Positions 15,701-25,302 of a stretch of DNA of 64,000 bases are shown here, piece after piece. The stretch covers positions 29,237,291 to 29,301,290 of the forward strand of contig NW_022145604.1 of the NCBI RefSeq assembly GCF_000002235.5, given 5' to 3'. Source of the stretch: Strongylocentrotus purpuratus. Lineage: Eukaryota; Echinodermata; Echinoidea; Camarodonta; Strongylocentrotidae. The position numbers were made by a program, and so were the translations under genes. The notes below the pieces were generated by a model. It worked only from the letters and a program-made list of their open reading frames with translations. It made no database searches and was not told the origin of the DNA. Every line of letters starts with the position of its first letter. Positions within the stretch are counted from its first letter, which is position 1.

Positions 15701-15887
15701 ACAGACTGGATTCTTTAAGCGAAAGAAGATTTCACCGAAGCGAAGGGAATGTCTAAACATGGAGAGCGAACCAGTAGTCCTTGTATCAGCAGCACCATTA
15801 ATAGAAAGAAATCGTTTATCTTCACCAATGGTACGGAACCCTTTAGCACGTGACAAACTCTATGATTTCGACAACATAAGCAGTTAA
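1450..15887 (+). CDS. Integrin alpha subunit, 3' part (18 exons, 5' end outside the window)
   Basis: Cell-surface adhesion receptor chain that pairs with an integrin beta chain to bind matrix or cell ligands. Exons: 1450-1553, 2430-2520, 3216-3261, 3822-3926, 4492-4547, 4921-5069, 6439-6579, 7047-7111, 8571-8718, 9461-9538, 10032-10111, 10593-10682, 11367-11472, 12809-12976, 13321-13569, 14065-14169, 14663-14785, 15705-15887. All joins keep phase and have GT/AG sites, giving about 694 residues. In order: FG-GAP propeller blades (LAISAPFIDGGNRGKVFIYH; calcium loop DVDSNSYPD; DLAVGAYRSQVAVVYR), then thigh and calf domains with cysteine pairs, then RRRRRE in exon 15, a furin-type heavy/light chain cut. 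One membrane helix follows in exon 17, then the hallmark GFFKR. The chain-cleavage site argues for a non-I-domain class. About 350 N-terminal residues are missing to the left. The tail runs 54 residues past GFFKR, longer than usual. The acceptor at 6438 is the least typical site; the others are strong. Confidence 0.95.
2150..2346 (+). mobile_element. Probable 3' end of a LINE (CR1/L2-like tail)
   Basis: AT-rich sequence ending in AAATAAATACAAATGG followed by tandem AATTG/TTGAA units, the style of tail left by non-LTR retrotransposons of the CR1/L2 group. No reverse transcriptase is present, so the family is inferred only from the tail. It lies in an integrin intron. Confidence 0.4.
5187..5303. 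repeat. (TTA)n/(TTTA)n low-complexity tract
   Basis: TTA units run into TTTA and T-rich units immediately before a SINE copy that starts near 5331. It is intronic (integrin) and non-coding. Confidence 0.9.
5331..5565 (+). mobile_element. tRNA-headed SINE, 5'-truncated copy
   Basis: The body contains AATGTCCTTTGGCAAGGCATT, GGTACCTGGCAGAAATTAAT and GAAATGCTAGAGCGC and ends with GGCGCTATAGAAAT plus AT-rich tail. Only the B-box part of the tRNA-like head (GGTTCGATCCCC) is left. The same body recurs at seven other places in this window. Confidence 0.8.
7395..8545. repeat. Intronic minisatellite, unit about 110 bp, split by a MITE
   Basis: Degenerate units begin near 7401, 7512, 7625, 8108, 8218, 8331 and 8424. 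Each carries TTGCAATATACGTTCAATTT followed by a GAAAAGGCGTTGTAT motif and an ATTCTCAGACAGAATTAGAA junction. A 375-bp element (7714-8088) sits between the third and fourth units. The array lies between integrin exons 7047-7111 and 8571-8718. Confidence 0.85.
7714..8088. mobile_element. TTAA-flanked MITE, family 'AAAGACCAG'
   Basis: It begins TTAAAGGTAAAGACCAG and ends CTAGTCTTTACCTTTAA, so it has inverted termini bordered by TTAA. It has no coding capacity. A second near-full copy lies at 43929-44329 and fragments at 46973-47126 and 55312-55520. TTAA borders suggest piggyBac-type mobilisation, which is inference. Confidence 0.8.
8745..9030 (-). mobile_element. tRNA-headed SINE, diverged copy
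   Basis: The minus-strand SINE body is recognisable: the tail side has TTTATATAGCGCG near 8760, and the core reads GGAGTGGCAAATGTAGATAA and GCCAAAAGACATTAGTGCC around 8970-9015. It lies in the integrin intron between exons 8571-8718 and 9461-9538. The head is degraded. Confidence 0.65.
11156..11300. repeat. (CT)n-rich tract
   Basis: Nearly pure pyrimidine (CTCTCTCT with TCT and GTCT interruptions) just upstream of the integrin exon at 11367. It may serve as an extended polypyrimidine tract. The open frames through it are artefacts. Confidence 0.9.
11701..12324. mobile_element. Long-TIR MITE with TA target sites (mariner-like ends)
   Basis: Left end TA|CCGTGTGAGTAAAAAAAA and right end TTTTTTTTTGACTCACACTG|TA form terminal inverted repeats that extend inward for roughly 200 bp. 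Examples of the pairing are GAGAGTGCAAAAATCGACTT near 11870 against AGTCAATTTTTGCACTCTCG near 12170. The TA duplication and termini fit the Tc1/mariner superfamily. There is no transposase frame. It sits in the integrin intron before exon 12809-12976. Confidence 0.85.
12445..12785. repeat. (CT)n-rich tract
   Basis: Over 300 bp of CT-rich simple sequence ending about 20 bp before the integrin acceptor at 12808. It explains the long Ser/Leu-rich open frame spanning it. Confidence 0.9.
15393..15670 (+). mobile_element. tRNA-headed SINE, near full-length copy
   Basis: The head reads like a tRNA with an A-box-like GTGGTCTTGTGGATAAGC and a B box GGGTTCAAGTCCC. The shared body follows (AATGTCCTTTGGCAAGACAT, GCCACTCTCCACCCAGCTG, GCTTGAGCGC), then GGCGCTATATATAAATAT and an ATT-rich tail. 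It lies in the last integrin intron, about 35 bp upstream of the terminal exon. Confidence 0.85.
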
Positions 15888-16359
15888 AAGACATTCAAAC
15901 TCAAACATGGACAATGAAGATGTTTGATATTTGAAGATACCCTACGGCCGATGAGCTTTCTCCTGAGAATAATTGAAAACATTCTAGTTTTGTCTTGTTC
16001 GATAGCGGTCAATGTACAGACAGAAAAAACATTTAATTCTTGGAAGCTACCCGTAAAATGTTCGGCTGGTATTTTCATGAGAAAATGATAACATTGAGAG
16101 AAGGTAAACTTCATATTATCATTTTCATCGGAAGCAATGATGTGCTGCCAGAACAGATGTTCAATCTTTGGAAGCTAGTTGTCAGCATGCTCGAGGGACG
16201 TTTTCCTGATAGGTCAATAACATTGAAGACTCCATGATTTCTGGAATCGTTTATATCCTTTAGAGTTCTCGTTTATCGATGGGCATTTTCCTGTCAGACC
16301 AGAGGATGATTATAATAATGTTGGAAGGATCAGCACACGATTCTGTTTTCCGTAGTGAT

Positions 16360-16365
16360 AATAAA
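16360..16365 (+). promoter_or_regulatory. Candidate poly(A) signal of the integrin gene
   Basis: AATAAA lies about 470 bp after the integrin stop codon and just before an interspersed repeat. It is the first canonical signal downstream, so it is a plausible 3' end. Confidence 0.4.
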
Positions 16366-16382
16366 TGCAAGCCTATTATCAA

Positions 16383-16658
16383 TGGCGGATCCAGGGGGCG
16401 GGGCGGGGGCCCGGCCCCCTCCCCCTGAGAAAAAAAGGTAAAAACACGTTAATTTTACCTTCATTTGGAGACGGGCTCCCTCCCGATGCTCAAGGGGGGA
16501 AGGGGGGGGGGGGGGGTGCGATTTTCAAATTTTCGAGGCCCCCCCCCCCCCTCCCCGCTTTATTTACCGGCTGGCTGTTTCGCCGCTAAATGTTTTTTCA
16601 CGAATTGGGCCTCCTCTTTGGCCCCCTCCCCTGCCGATGGCTGGATCCACCCCCGCCT
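16383..16658. mobile_element. G/C-tract interspersed repeat with GGATCCA ends
   Basis: The left end GGCGGATCCAGGGGGCGG and right end GGCTGGATCCACCCCCGCC form imperfect inverted termini around long G and C runs. A GCTTTATTTACCGGCTGGCTG core inside resembles the core of the repeats at 54396 and 60786. It has no gene. Confidence 0.6.
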
Positions 16659-19090
16659 ACTATATTGTCAGCTGACCTTCTAAAAAAGGATATGCAGGAT
16701 CGAGTAACGCTGCGAAATACGACATTTGATCAGTGTTTATGTTACATAATGGTTGATTGTTGATTGTCGTTTTGTTTATTTTTGTTGAAAAGTGCAATTT
16801 TTAGCTTTATCTGTGAAGGAAGTGACTTAAATTTATGTTTCATGATTTTTGTTCTTTTCCCCTCGTTTTCTTTGACTATAATGTAACAGTGCCTTTTTAT
16901 TATTTAATTTCGCATCTATTCCTCGGTTATAACTATAATTACACCGAAAACGTGATTAGCTCTCTAATAGTACTCCGAGAAGGACTGCAAACTGTATCTT
17001 TGTAAACATTTTATTAATCATAACATCTGGGAGATTGATTGAGTTTTGAGGAGTACTATATGCGAACATGTACTTAATGAAATTCATATTTCTTAAAAGT
17101 ATCTCTGTTAGTTTTCTATTTTGCTTTATTGGATGTAGAAAGATTTACAATAACAAAAAAGTAGGTGAAAAGGAGAGAGAGAGAGAAGGGGGGATTGAGG
17201 TGGTTGTGATTGGAGAGAAAATGTTCATGAAACATGTATAACTTTAGAAACAACATTTTTTTGTAACTTGTATATCCACCAAGCTAGAATGAGTTAATAC
17301 GATGAATGCAAGATAGGGTTGGTTTAATTCTATTCCTCCATTATACACGGAGTATAATTTTGTTCAGAACTCTGAGTTTGAATTCGGACGTAAATCTATA
17401 ATCCTTTATAGTAATCTTTCTTGACACTTGGAATTCTGTACTTCAAAATATTTTCTCCTGATAGAAAATCATATCTATGTCCAAATTCTCGCCAGGCGCA
17501 TGCACTCGATGTTGTATGGTTAACAACTGGAAACCGAATTGTCAACTTAGTCATATTATTATAAGAGCTGGGAATGAGACTCATATAATCTACCAACATG
17601 TGATTATTAATGTGATGATGACTGTATTAAAATCATGTTATAAAATACAAATAAAATGTGACTCGTTAATTTGTTCACAGAGTATACATAGTGTGTCGTG
17701 TATAGACTCATGCAAACTGTATTCACTGCAATTCCCCTATAAAATGGCATTAGTGGGAGTTAATATTAAACTTACCAATGAAAAAGGTGTTGAATGTAAT
17801 TTGATGACGTTTCCAAAGGGACGGTTGAGGAATATTGCGCAATGGTTACTTTCGTCGAGTGAAATTCAGAATGATGATAAACGAAACATTATGTTGTCAT
17901 CAGTACATTCAGTGAACGTTGCGGGTAATGTTTCCGTTAGATTGAGCTCTTATACCTGTCCATCTTTTCTGTAAAACACAAAGGAAGTTATGATAGTTTC
18001 AGGTTGTGACTTTAAATTCATTTTCAAAACCAGTGACGCATCCAGCGACGGGGGGGGGGGGGGGGGGGGGGAATCGGCCGTTCTGCTTCCTTTGGTGACC
18101 AAATAATAAATAATAGAGAAAAGGGGAAAATGGGAAGCGACGAAAGAGAAAGGATAAAACAAAATAAAAGAGAAAAAGAAAGAAGGAGATATGAAAAAAG
18201 GAGAGAGAGAGAGAGAGAGAGGAAGGAGAGGGAAATGGGTGGGGGAGGGGGTTTAAGAAGAAAGAAGAAGAAGAAGAAAAAAACTCGCTACCGTAAGTAT
18301 TTGGGTGGGAAATATATAAATAAGAGGGGGATCCAGGTGAGGGCCGAATCGCCCCCCCCCCCCCTGGCGGCCTACAAAAAAAGGAGGAAAGAGAGAGCGA
18401 CGGAAGAAAAAAGAGGAAAATAAAAGATCAAATGACATCGTTCTGGTCTATAAAATATACCAAATTGATCACTATGGTTCAATGAGTTTTGTTACATGCG
18501 GAGTTTCACGGGCCGATTCACTGAGATGCAGAAATATTTGCAAATATATCTGTCAACAATTATGAAAGGGTATTGATGATGCAGTTAGCCAGTTAACTTC
18601 GAATGTCCTAACTCATGCCCGAGAGAGAAGTTATCCTATAATGTAGGAGCCTCTATAGGGGTAGTTGTCCGGGGATAGTTGTCCGGGATCATGATATTCC
18701 GGGTGTGATACCCGTCCTGATCCATAAGGCGGGGACTGATCTGATGGACATGCTTGCTACCCACCACCCCACCACACGAATATTTTGAAAGGACCAATAA
18801 TGAGGGAACGACACCAAAAGGGAAATAATCTGTACAGCGATGTGATTCGTAGAAATATGTATAATATTTATACTTAAATGAATAATAAATCTCGACTATA
18901 TTTAATTGTAAACAAAGAAAAGGAGATACACAAGATGATGTCAGCTAAAAGTTGTCAGCAGGCTTGGCGAAATTGAGCTCGTGCCCCTAATATAAGGTTG
19001 TAACCGTATTCAGGATGTGTTGAGCTAGAGGGCGTGCTGCTCTTTACTTCTGTTACGCTATTTCATTTTCATCTCGTTCTTTTTAAAAAC
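16659..19090. other. Intergenic DNA downstream of the integrin gene
   Basis: No gene is supported. A 165-codon open frame at 17477-17974 shows no recognisable domain and has the AT-rich composition of its surroundings, so it is probably chance. The stretch also holds GA-rich sequence (18125-18290) and a G/C-tract repeat at 18031-18372. Confidence 0.55.
18031..18372. mobile_element. G/C-tract repeat with inverted ends
   Basis: The left side (CAGTGACGCATCCAGCGACG, a G run, AATCGGCC) is mirrored on the right by GGGCCGAATCG followed by a C run. GA-rich sequence fills the middle. It is probably a non-autonomous element like those at 16383 and 54396; the borders are approximate. Confidence 0.45.
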
Positions 19091-19588
19091 TTAAAGGTAA
19101 TACATAGTTTTGGTATGGGGTCAAGATTTTGGTTCAAATGAACATATTGGAAGCATATGCGATCCTATTCACTATTTAGTGATCGTTGACGCGGTTGAAA
19201 TCGAGTCTAAAGTTATGAAATTGTAAAAAATACACTCTTTATGTTGTATAGCTCCCTCTCAAGGTCAAGATATTAATTAAGCTATATATTAAACAATGTT
19301 TCTTGACTAAAATCGACTGATAAGCTATTCTCGTTTGGAAAACATTCTCAGATTTTCATAGTCGCAGCTACCATTGTGCGGCCGTAGGCGCTATTTGAAA
19401 TTTATCAAAATTTACCGGGAGCACCGGTAAATTTTTATATTCAATCTTTCTCGAAAGCAAATATGCTTTAGGGGCTAATTTTTTTATTGCTTATAATACA
19501 TCTACATGGGCATCCAGATATATCAAAATTGTAAAGAATCCTATCCACCTAATTTTCAAAATTTCCCAAAACCTTGTATTACCGTTAA
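19091..19588. mobile_element. TTAA-flanked MITE, family 'GTAATACA', copy 1
   Basis: It begins TTAAAGGTAATACATAGTTT and ends AACCTTGTATTACCGTTAA. A second copy in the opposite orientation at 40001-40511 matches along its whole length, including a conserved internal TTTACCGGGAGCACCGGTAAA palindrome and TATACAACATAAAG-type segments. It is about 498 bp and non-coding. Confidence 0.85.
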
Positions 19589-19591
19589 CCA

Positions 19592-19677
19592 TCCTCCTCC
19601 TCCTCCTCCTCCTCCTCCTCCTCCTCCTCCTCCTCCTCCTCCCCCTCTTCCTCCTCCTCCTCATCCTCCTCCTCCTC
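19592..19677. repeat. (CCT)n microsatellite
   Basis: A run of about 28 CCT/TCC triplets immediately next to the MITE end. The proline-rich and arginine-rich open frames here are artefacts. Confidence 0.95.
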
Positions 19678-21992
19678 TCTTCTCTTCCCTTTCCAACATT
19701 TTCAAATGACCAATATTGAGGAAACGCCACCTCATATTCAATTAGCCAGGTGGTTTGTTAGATGCGTTTCTGGTATTACACTGTATATGTTATAATGTTT
19801 TTAAGTATTTGTTACCAATTTAATGAAGAAATAACATTTTTAACTACCTTAAAATGTTAAAAAAAAGACTTTGACAAGCGGTTTTTAGACTTTAACAAGC
19901 GGTTTTTAGGCATGAGATGTCATCTCCTCTCTTCCCCTCCCCCGGTGAAAATTGTGCCCAGTAGCCTATTGTCTACCTTCTCTGTCAATAATTTGCTGCC
20001 CTACTTTTGTGCGCTTTTTCATAACTTCATTCTATTATTTGTATTGATTGATTTTTTTTTCTCCCAAATTCCACCCCAATTTTGAAAAACTGACTTTTGA
20101 AGTGCACCCAAGCATACCCACTGCAAACAATATTATTCTTTTCGAATGACTCTGTGGTCACGTTTTCTGAATTGCATATTGTGCAAAAACTATCTTTTCG
20201 CTGATGTGTTTGTCCTTGGGGAATCTATTGTCACAAGCCCGAACTGTATTCCCTGCAAGGTGTGTAATCCTGCAAATAATATTGTAGGCATATATTTATA
20301 TAGGCTATGCGTACATAGTGTACTAGAGTGGAAATCTATATGTCGACCGACCTTTTAAGTTACTGCAAATAAACGATCGAGATATATTGGTACTATTTCG
20401 TTATTGGAGAAGCAAGAGCACTAATTCAGCAGTCTATTCTATGTCGTCTACATCTCATTATAAGAATTGGTAAGTTCCCTTATTACACCGATATCTCTTT
20501 GAATACAGCTAATCGGCATTCCTGCACGAAAACACAAGTGCATTGTTAGCGTGTGGATCAAAGTCACTTTGACGATGATGATACAATTTGCGACTTTGTC
20601 ATATATGATAACTTGCTATGTATATACCGGATAGGAAATATTGGGGGGGGGGGGGGAATGTGAATGACGAAATAAAACGAAACGTATACCTTCCAGATTT
20701 GTATAGGCCTCTATTCCAGGACTACCACCCCGAAATATACTGAATATCATTATAATCTCTCATTGACAAATTCCCTCGGACAACTAACCCAGGGAAATAT
20801 TACAACGAAATAGTGGTTTTCGGCTCATAAAGTTCTCGGAGTCATTATATATTCCATCAGTTGGTTATCCAGGAGAAATTGCCCGAAAATGTAGCCCTAT
20901 AGTGTCCAATGAAGTGGGAGTGGAAGGGGCAGAGGCTGTCCGGGATATTTGATTACCATGGTTGTCCGAGATATATTTGTTCGAGAAAGTCTAGGTATCC
21001 TTTGTTTTAATTCCGAGCTTGCAAAACTTGTTTTGGTCAGTAGGTTTGGTCAGTCTGAAATACTTCCTCTGAAAGCCAAAACACCAATGTTAAGAAAGGG
21101 TGCATGCATGGCCCAGAATTACTGATTAATTGTGGAGAGGTAGTACATTTTGTCGGTATACGTACACCTATACAAGCTAAACATTAGTAGCAAAAATTAT
21201 AGAAATATATCGGTATGAATGCCGTAGCTGTTAAGCATGTGGTATATCAGTATGTTAATTATTAGGCAATGTATGAAAACGATAGAATGTTTAAATTGGA
21301 CAATACGTTATTCAAAATGGCCTGGCCTTAACAATTAAAACTACTCTGTATAAGCTATTTCAAGTAAAAGCAACCAGGAAAGTATTTCCAATCAACTCTT
21401 TTTGACCAGAGGCGTATATAGTATAAGTGAACTCATTGATGGGGCACTGAGACAGGGGGGGGGGGGGGGGGAACCGATCTTACTGGGAAAAATAAAACAC
21501 GAATTTCAACAATTCTACTCTTTAGGGAGAGGGAATGATGGGCTGGTCAAGGCTTTCTGTTTTGCTCAGTATCTTTCCTTTATATAATTTTTTCCCACCA
21601 CTCGATTATATTTTTTTTTAAATTAAAGGGGAGGGGTGGGTAGACGTGCCCCCTGTTTTACGCCACTGCGTTTGATTACCAAGTTGAACGGAAATACACG
21701 AGGCCTAACATAAACACGAGACTACAGAATAGTCCACCGGCCTATAGAAAATGGTTTCCTAATCAAAGTTAATTCTGTGTACGTCCGTTATTGTCATTTT
21801 ATATTGACAAGCTAGGTCGAGAAAAGAAAACGGGGAAAAAATTTTGTTGGTGGGTATATATTAGTGGATCATGAACTCAGCTATCAAACGAAATTTAATG
21901 AAACTTTCATTTTCATTTTCCTCATAACTCCATGCATGTTTCTAGAAACACTTTCATGACGTGAAGCTACCGTTTTGAAACAACGCGGAACT
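19678..21992. other. Intergenic DNA upstream of the GPCR
   Basis: No other gene is supported. It contains G runs at about 20643 and 21455 that resemble the G-tract repeats elsewhere. A TATATATT element near 21857, about 135 bp upstream of the GPCR start codon, could be a core promoter, but this is weak evidence. Confidence 0.45.
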
Positions 21993-23012
21993 ATGGAAAA
22001 TACAACGGATCTGTCCCAATACAGTTGGACATGGGCTCCTGTAGCTTGGGAATGGTGGGAGATCCTCCAACTAATCTTGGCTATAGTCGGCATCCTGGGC
22101 AACTTCCTGGTGATGATAGTCCTGCTTCGTCCAAGGCATCGCCGATGCGCCACCGATACGCTCATCGGAGCTCTGGCCGTCGCCGACTTTCTGACGTCCA
22201 TCTTCATCATCCCCCACCAACGCGTCATCAGTCTCCCGGACACCCCCGGAGGACAGTTCTACTGTAGGATCATACACTCATCCGTCTTGATGTGGATCTC
22301 CATATGCGCTTCCATCTTCACCCTGACAACCATCTCCATTGAGAGGTTGGCGGCAGTCAGGTATACGTCTCTGCATCAAGTTTTGTTCACACATACACGT
22401 ATACCTATCCTCATCGTTGCATTGTGGATTCTGGCTTTCGTCATCAACACTTTCAGCCTCTATGTCCACTTCGTAGAGGGCGGTGTCTGCGTCACGCAGT
22501 TTCCTTCTCCGGATTTCCAGAAGTTCATCGGCGTGTCTTTATTCATCATCGAGTACGTTGTCCCAATTGTCATTATGATCACCGCCCACTCGATGACGCT
22601 GTACAGTCTCCGACAACAAGGTCAGAGGTCAGATCAAGGTCAAGAGCCGATAGCATCAAAGCTTAAAGAGGCGCAACGTCGTGTCCTACAGATGCTGCTC
22701 ATCGTCGTCATCATCTTCATCGTCTGTTGGACGCCGGATCAGTTCGGCTTCTTGGTGTTCAACATCGGCGTCGTTGACGTCAGCCATCTCTTCAGTCCCC
22801 TCTACCGATGTTTCGTCGTCCTCGCCTTCGCAAACTCCTGCGCCAATCCGTTCATCTATGCTGGGAGGAGTCCGGGCTTCAGAAAGGCTTTCTTACAGAT
22901 GTTTGGCGGGAAGAGCCGTCACTATGGAGCTCACTCAGTCTTTGCGGATCTGATCGACGATAGTAATACGACGGTTAACGCAACAAACCTCGGTGAAATT
23001 GACAAAATTTAG
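21993..23012 (+). CDS. Rhodopsin-class (class A) G-protein-coupled receptor, single exon
   Basis: A complete 339-residue seven-helix receptor of the plasma membrane. I start it at the ATG at 21993, since the frame to its left has only a TTG. An N-glycosylation site (NTT) is at residues 3-5. Helix 1 has G36-N37, helix 2 LAVAD (D65), and C91 at the top of helix 3 can pair with C166 in loop 2. The helix 3 end reads E117-R-L-A-A-V instead of DRY/ERY. Helix 6 has C245-W-T-P248, and helix 7 N285-P-F-I-Y289. The C-tail is about 50 residues. The closest flavour is peptide-type class A receptors; echinoderms have a large lineage-specific expansion of such intronless receptors, and this may belong to it. 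The ligand is unknown. The exon is much more GC-rich than its flanks, which creates long shadow frames. Confidence 0.92.
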   Translation: MENTTDLSQYSWTWAPVAWEWWEILQLILAIVGILGNFLVMIVLLRPRHRRCATDTLIGALAVADFLTSIFIIPHQRVISLPDTPGGQFYCRIIHSSVLMWISICASIFTLTTISIERLAAVRYTSLHQVLFTHTRIPILIVALWILAFVINTFSLYVHFVEGGVCVTQFPSPDFQKFIGVSLFIIEYVVPIVIMITAHSMTLYSLRQQGQRSDQGQEPIASKLKEAQRRVLQMLLIVVIIFIVCWTPDQFGFLVFNIGVVDVSHLFSPLYRCFVVLAFANSCANPFIYAGRSPGFRKAFLQMFGGKSRHYGAHSVFADLIDDSNTTVNATNLGEIDKI

Positions 23013-23525
23013 AACAAGTATGCGTTCAAGATTATCATGTATTGTTATGAGTTGCGTCTTGTTCATCCTTTTTATCTACAATTCGTACGAATCAATCTGT
23101 GAATTGCCAATTTGATTACCTAGCTATAAATCGTCTTTGTATTACTTTCCACGTCTTGATATCATGCCCTCATGTTGTCATTAACGGTTTATTTCAGCCT
23201 CTTTTTATATCTAATATTATATTAATACAAAATATGTTTAGCAGCCTAGACTGAATTGTACATTTTCCCCTTCAAATTAAGCAAATTGCATATGACAATA
23301 AGACACAAGACCATACCAACTTATAATTCAGGGGAAAATGATACGCAATTTGGCATGGTAAATGTGATCCATAATTAACATAACTAGTATGATCGAAAGG
23401 AAAGAAGAGAAAGCAAAGGTAGAACACATTAAATCGGGTATATGGGTCAGAATAGAAATTAAAAGTAAGGAAAAGAACAGAAGAGAAAGAGATAAAGAAA
23501 TAGGAGAGACTGACTGTAGAATGAT

Positions 23526-23821
23526 TTAAAGTGAACCGGTAACATTGTTTAAGGCTTTTAACAATATTTCAACATTTAAATGTTTGGAATGGTATATAGA
23601 GCCAATTTATTGCTTTGTGACGATTTACATTCACCTAAAGTTTAATTAAATTATAATAATCTAGTTAGGAGAATTTAGGAATCGATCAGATCAGTTTTTC
23701 CCATTGTTATCATTAATAATGGTCTGTTTTCACTCAAACTTTCAGATTATCTTTATTGAACATCTGACTTTAAAGTCACTACCTTAGCACCACTTTCTCT
23801 CAACTGAACAATTCCATTTAA
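23526..23821 (-). mobile_element. TTAA-type MITE, family 'GGTAACATT', internally deleted copy
   Basis: It starts TTTAAAGTGAACCGGTAACATTG and runs to an ATTTAA near 23821. It matches, in reverse, both ends of the 544-bp element at 58803-59346 (for example GTCACTACCTTAGCACCACTTT) but lacks about 245 bp of its middle. It lies in the likely 3' UTR of the GPCR. Confidence 0.7.
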
Positions 23822-23890
23822 TAAGGACAACTTTCGATATCATAATGTCATTGACCTCTAGTCCTTTATCTTGTTTATTGTTGAATAATC

Positions 23891-23896
23891 AATAAA
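23891..23896 (+). promoter_or_regulatory. Candidate poly(A) signal of the GPCR gene
   Basis: AATAAA about 880 bp after the GPCR stop codon, preceding a CT-rich tract. Confidence 0.35.
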
Positions 23897-23994
23897 GTGA
23901 TGTACCAAATTAATTGTGTTTTACAGTTTTTATAAGGTATTCAATCGTACTGAAATTATCTTTCTTCACATCTCTCAGTTTACCTCCCGGCGAG

Positions 23995-24222
23995 TCTCTC
24001 TCTCTCTCTTCCCGGTAAGTTTTTTTTTCTTCTATCTCTCTCTCTCTGGTTCTCTTTCTTTCCGGCAATTTTTTTTCTTTCTCTCTCTCTCTGGTTCTCT
24101 TTCTTCCCGGCGAGTTTTTTGTTTATCACTCTCTCTCTCTCTCTCTCTTCCCCTCTATTTCTCTCTTTCTACATCTATTCGTCTTCCTCCGTTTTTCCTC
24201 TCTCTCTCTCTCTCTCTCTCTG
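23995..24222. repeat. (CT)n-rich tract with a short tandem unit
   Basis: CT-rich simple sequence with a recurring unit of about 50 bp containing CTGGTTCTCTTTCTTCCCGGCGAGTT (near 24046 and 24090). It is non-coding. Confidence 0.85.
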
Positions 24223-24663
24223 ATGACACACACAGACATATACACGGAATGTCGCTGACCCACTCTCCCTCCCACATCCAAACCCCCTATCTCTCTCTCT
24301 TTAGTCACTGCGAAACTTTAATTTTCACTTCTTTTATACACACATTTATGTTTCTCGTAAAAGCACGTTAGATACTTGATACTTTCAAAATAAAATGTAT
24401 TTATTTACCCTGTACATCAGGCACAAATCAAACAGAATCAAGTACAGTTCTCTTCAAAGCAATCATACAACAATATTACTTTCTCATACAAATACAGTAT
24501 ATACTCTAGTTATCACTTAAATTTCATTTCTCAGACACATCAGATAGATAATTACATTTGCAACAGTATTCAAGTAAATACAATTAATTTGCTTCACCTG
24601 TAGTTTACTGAACTAACATATTCAAATTTATGGATGTCTCTTTCCATGGAAGCTAGTGATGAG

Positions 24664-25019
24664 CAGAGCTGCCAACCTTGTGCTACCCAAAAAAGTAATC
24701 ATGATGGCAAAAAAAAGAGAAATTTCAACCACGTGCGACACACTTCCAATGCAGAAATGTCCATTCCTTATGCTGTTCTAAAAAAAAAATTAAATTTTGA
24801 TATTATCAGTACCGGTATTTCATTCTTTTTGATATTTTTCTCTTCAAGTATGTATTCAAGTATGTTTTAAACTTAGTTTTCTATTGAATTTGTGATCAAA
24901 TCAAAATTTTAGGGCAGTTGTTTGATATGCGGTATGTAAAAAAAACAAAAGACGTAATACCGTAATTTGGAGGAAAAAACAGAGTAATTCCGGCAAAAAC
25001 GGAATGGTTGGCAGCTCTG
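24664..25019. mobile_element. DNA-transposon-derived MITE, CAGAGCTGCCAACC ends
   Basis: The termini CAGAGCTGCCAACC and GGTTGGCAGCTCTG are perfect inverted repeats of 14 bp. The element is flanked on both sides by GATGAG (24658-24663 and 25020-25025), a 6-bp target duplication. It is 356 bp with no transposase. Confidence 0.8.
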
Positions 25020-25025
25020 GATGAG

Positions 25026-25190
25026 TTATTCACTTTATCTGTTATTAATGAATGAACTACAATCCTTGAAATCCAGTCTGCATAAATTATGTGTTGATAT
25101 GTCGGGCAATCCTCGGGCAAGCCTTCATCTTGTCAATAACAACCTTTGTTTAAAAGTATGCACACATTTGAATTTTTTAGTAAACCGGTC
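25026..25190. repeat. Interspersed repeat module A
   Basis: Sequence around CTGTTATTAATGAATGAACTAC, CCAGTCTGCATA and TATGTCGGGCAATCC recurs at 60425-60545, in the same orientation and with moderate divergence. The function and family are unknown. Confidence 0.6.
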
Positions 25191-25196
25191 TATTAT

Positions 25197-25302
25197 GTCA
25201 CACCTATCAGACCGACACCAAACCGACAAGAAATGATGTTACCTCCTATGCCAAAGAATCGTTCAGTCTGGGGTCAGTTTGGTGTCGGTCTAGTGATGTG
25301 AC
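25197..25302. repeat. 106-bp imperfect hairpin element
   Basis: GTCACACCTATCAGACCGAC at the left and GTCGGTCTAGTGATGTGAC at the right, with a second inner pair (ACCAAACCGAC/GTCAGTTTGGT), give a hairpin of about 30-bp arms. It is probably a small MITE. Confidence 0.6.

Noticed and set aside
17477-17974. 165-codon plus-strand open frame downstream of the integrin gene
   Set aside because: No recognisable motif, AT-rich codon use like the surroundings, and no splice or neighbour support; kept as intergenic.
22025-22953. Other open frames overlapping the GPCR
   Set aside because: Shadows of a GC-rich coding exon; none shows domain features.
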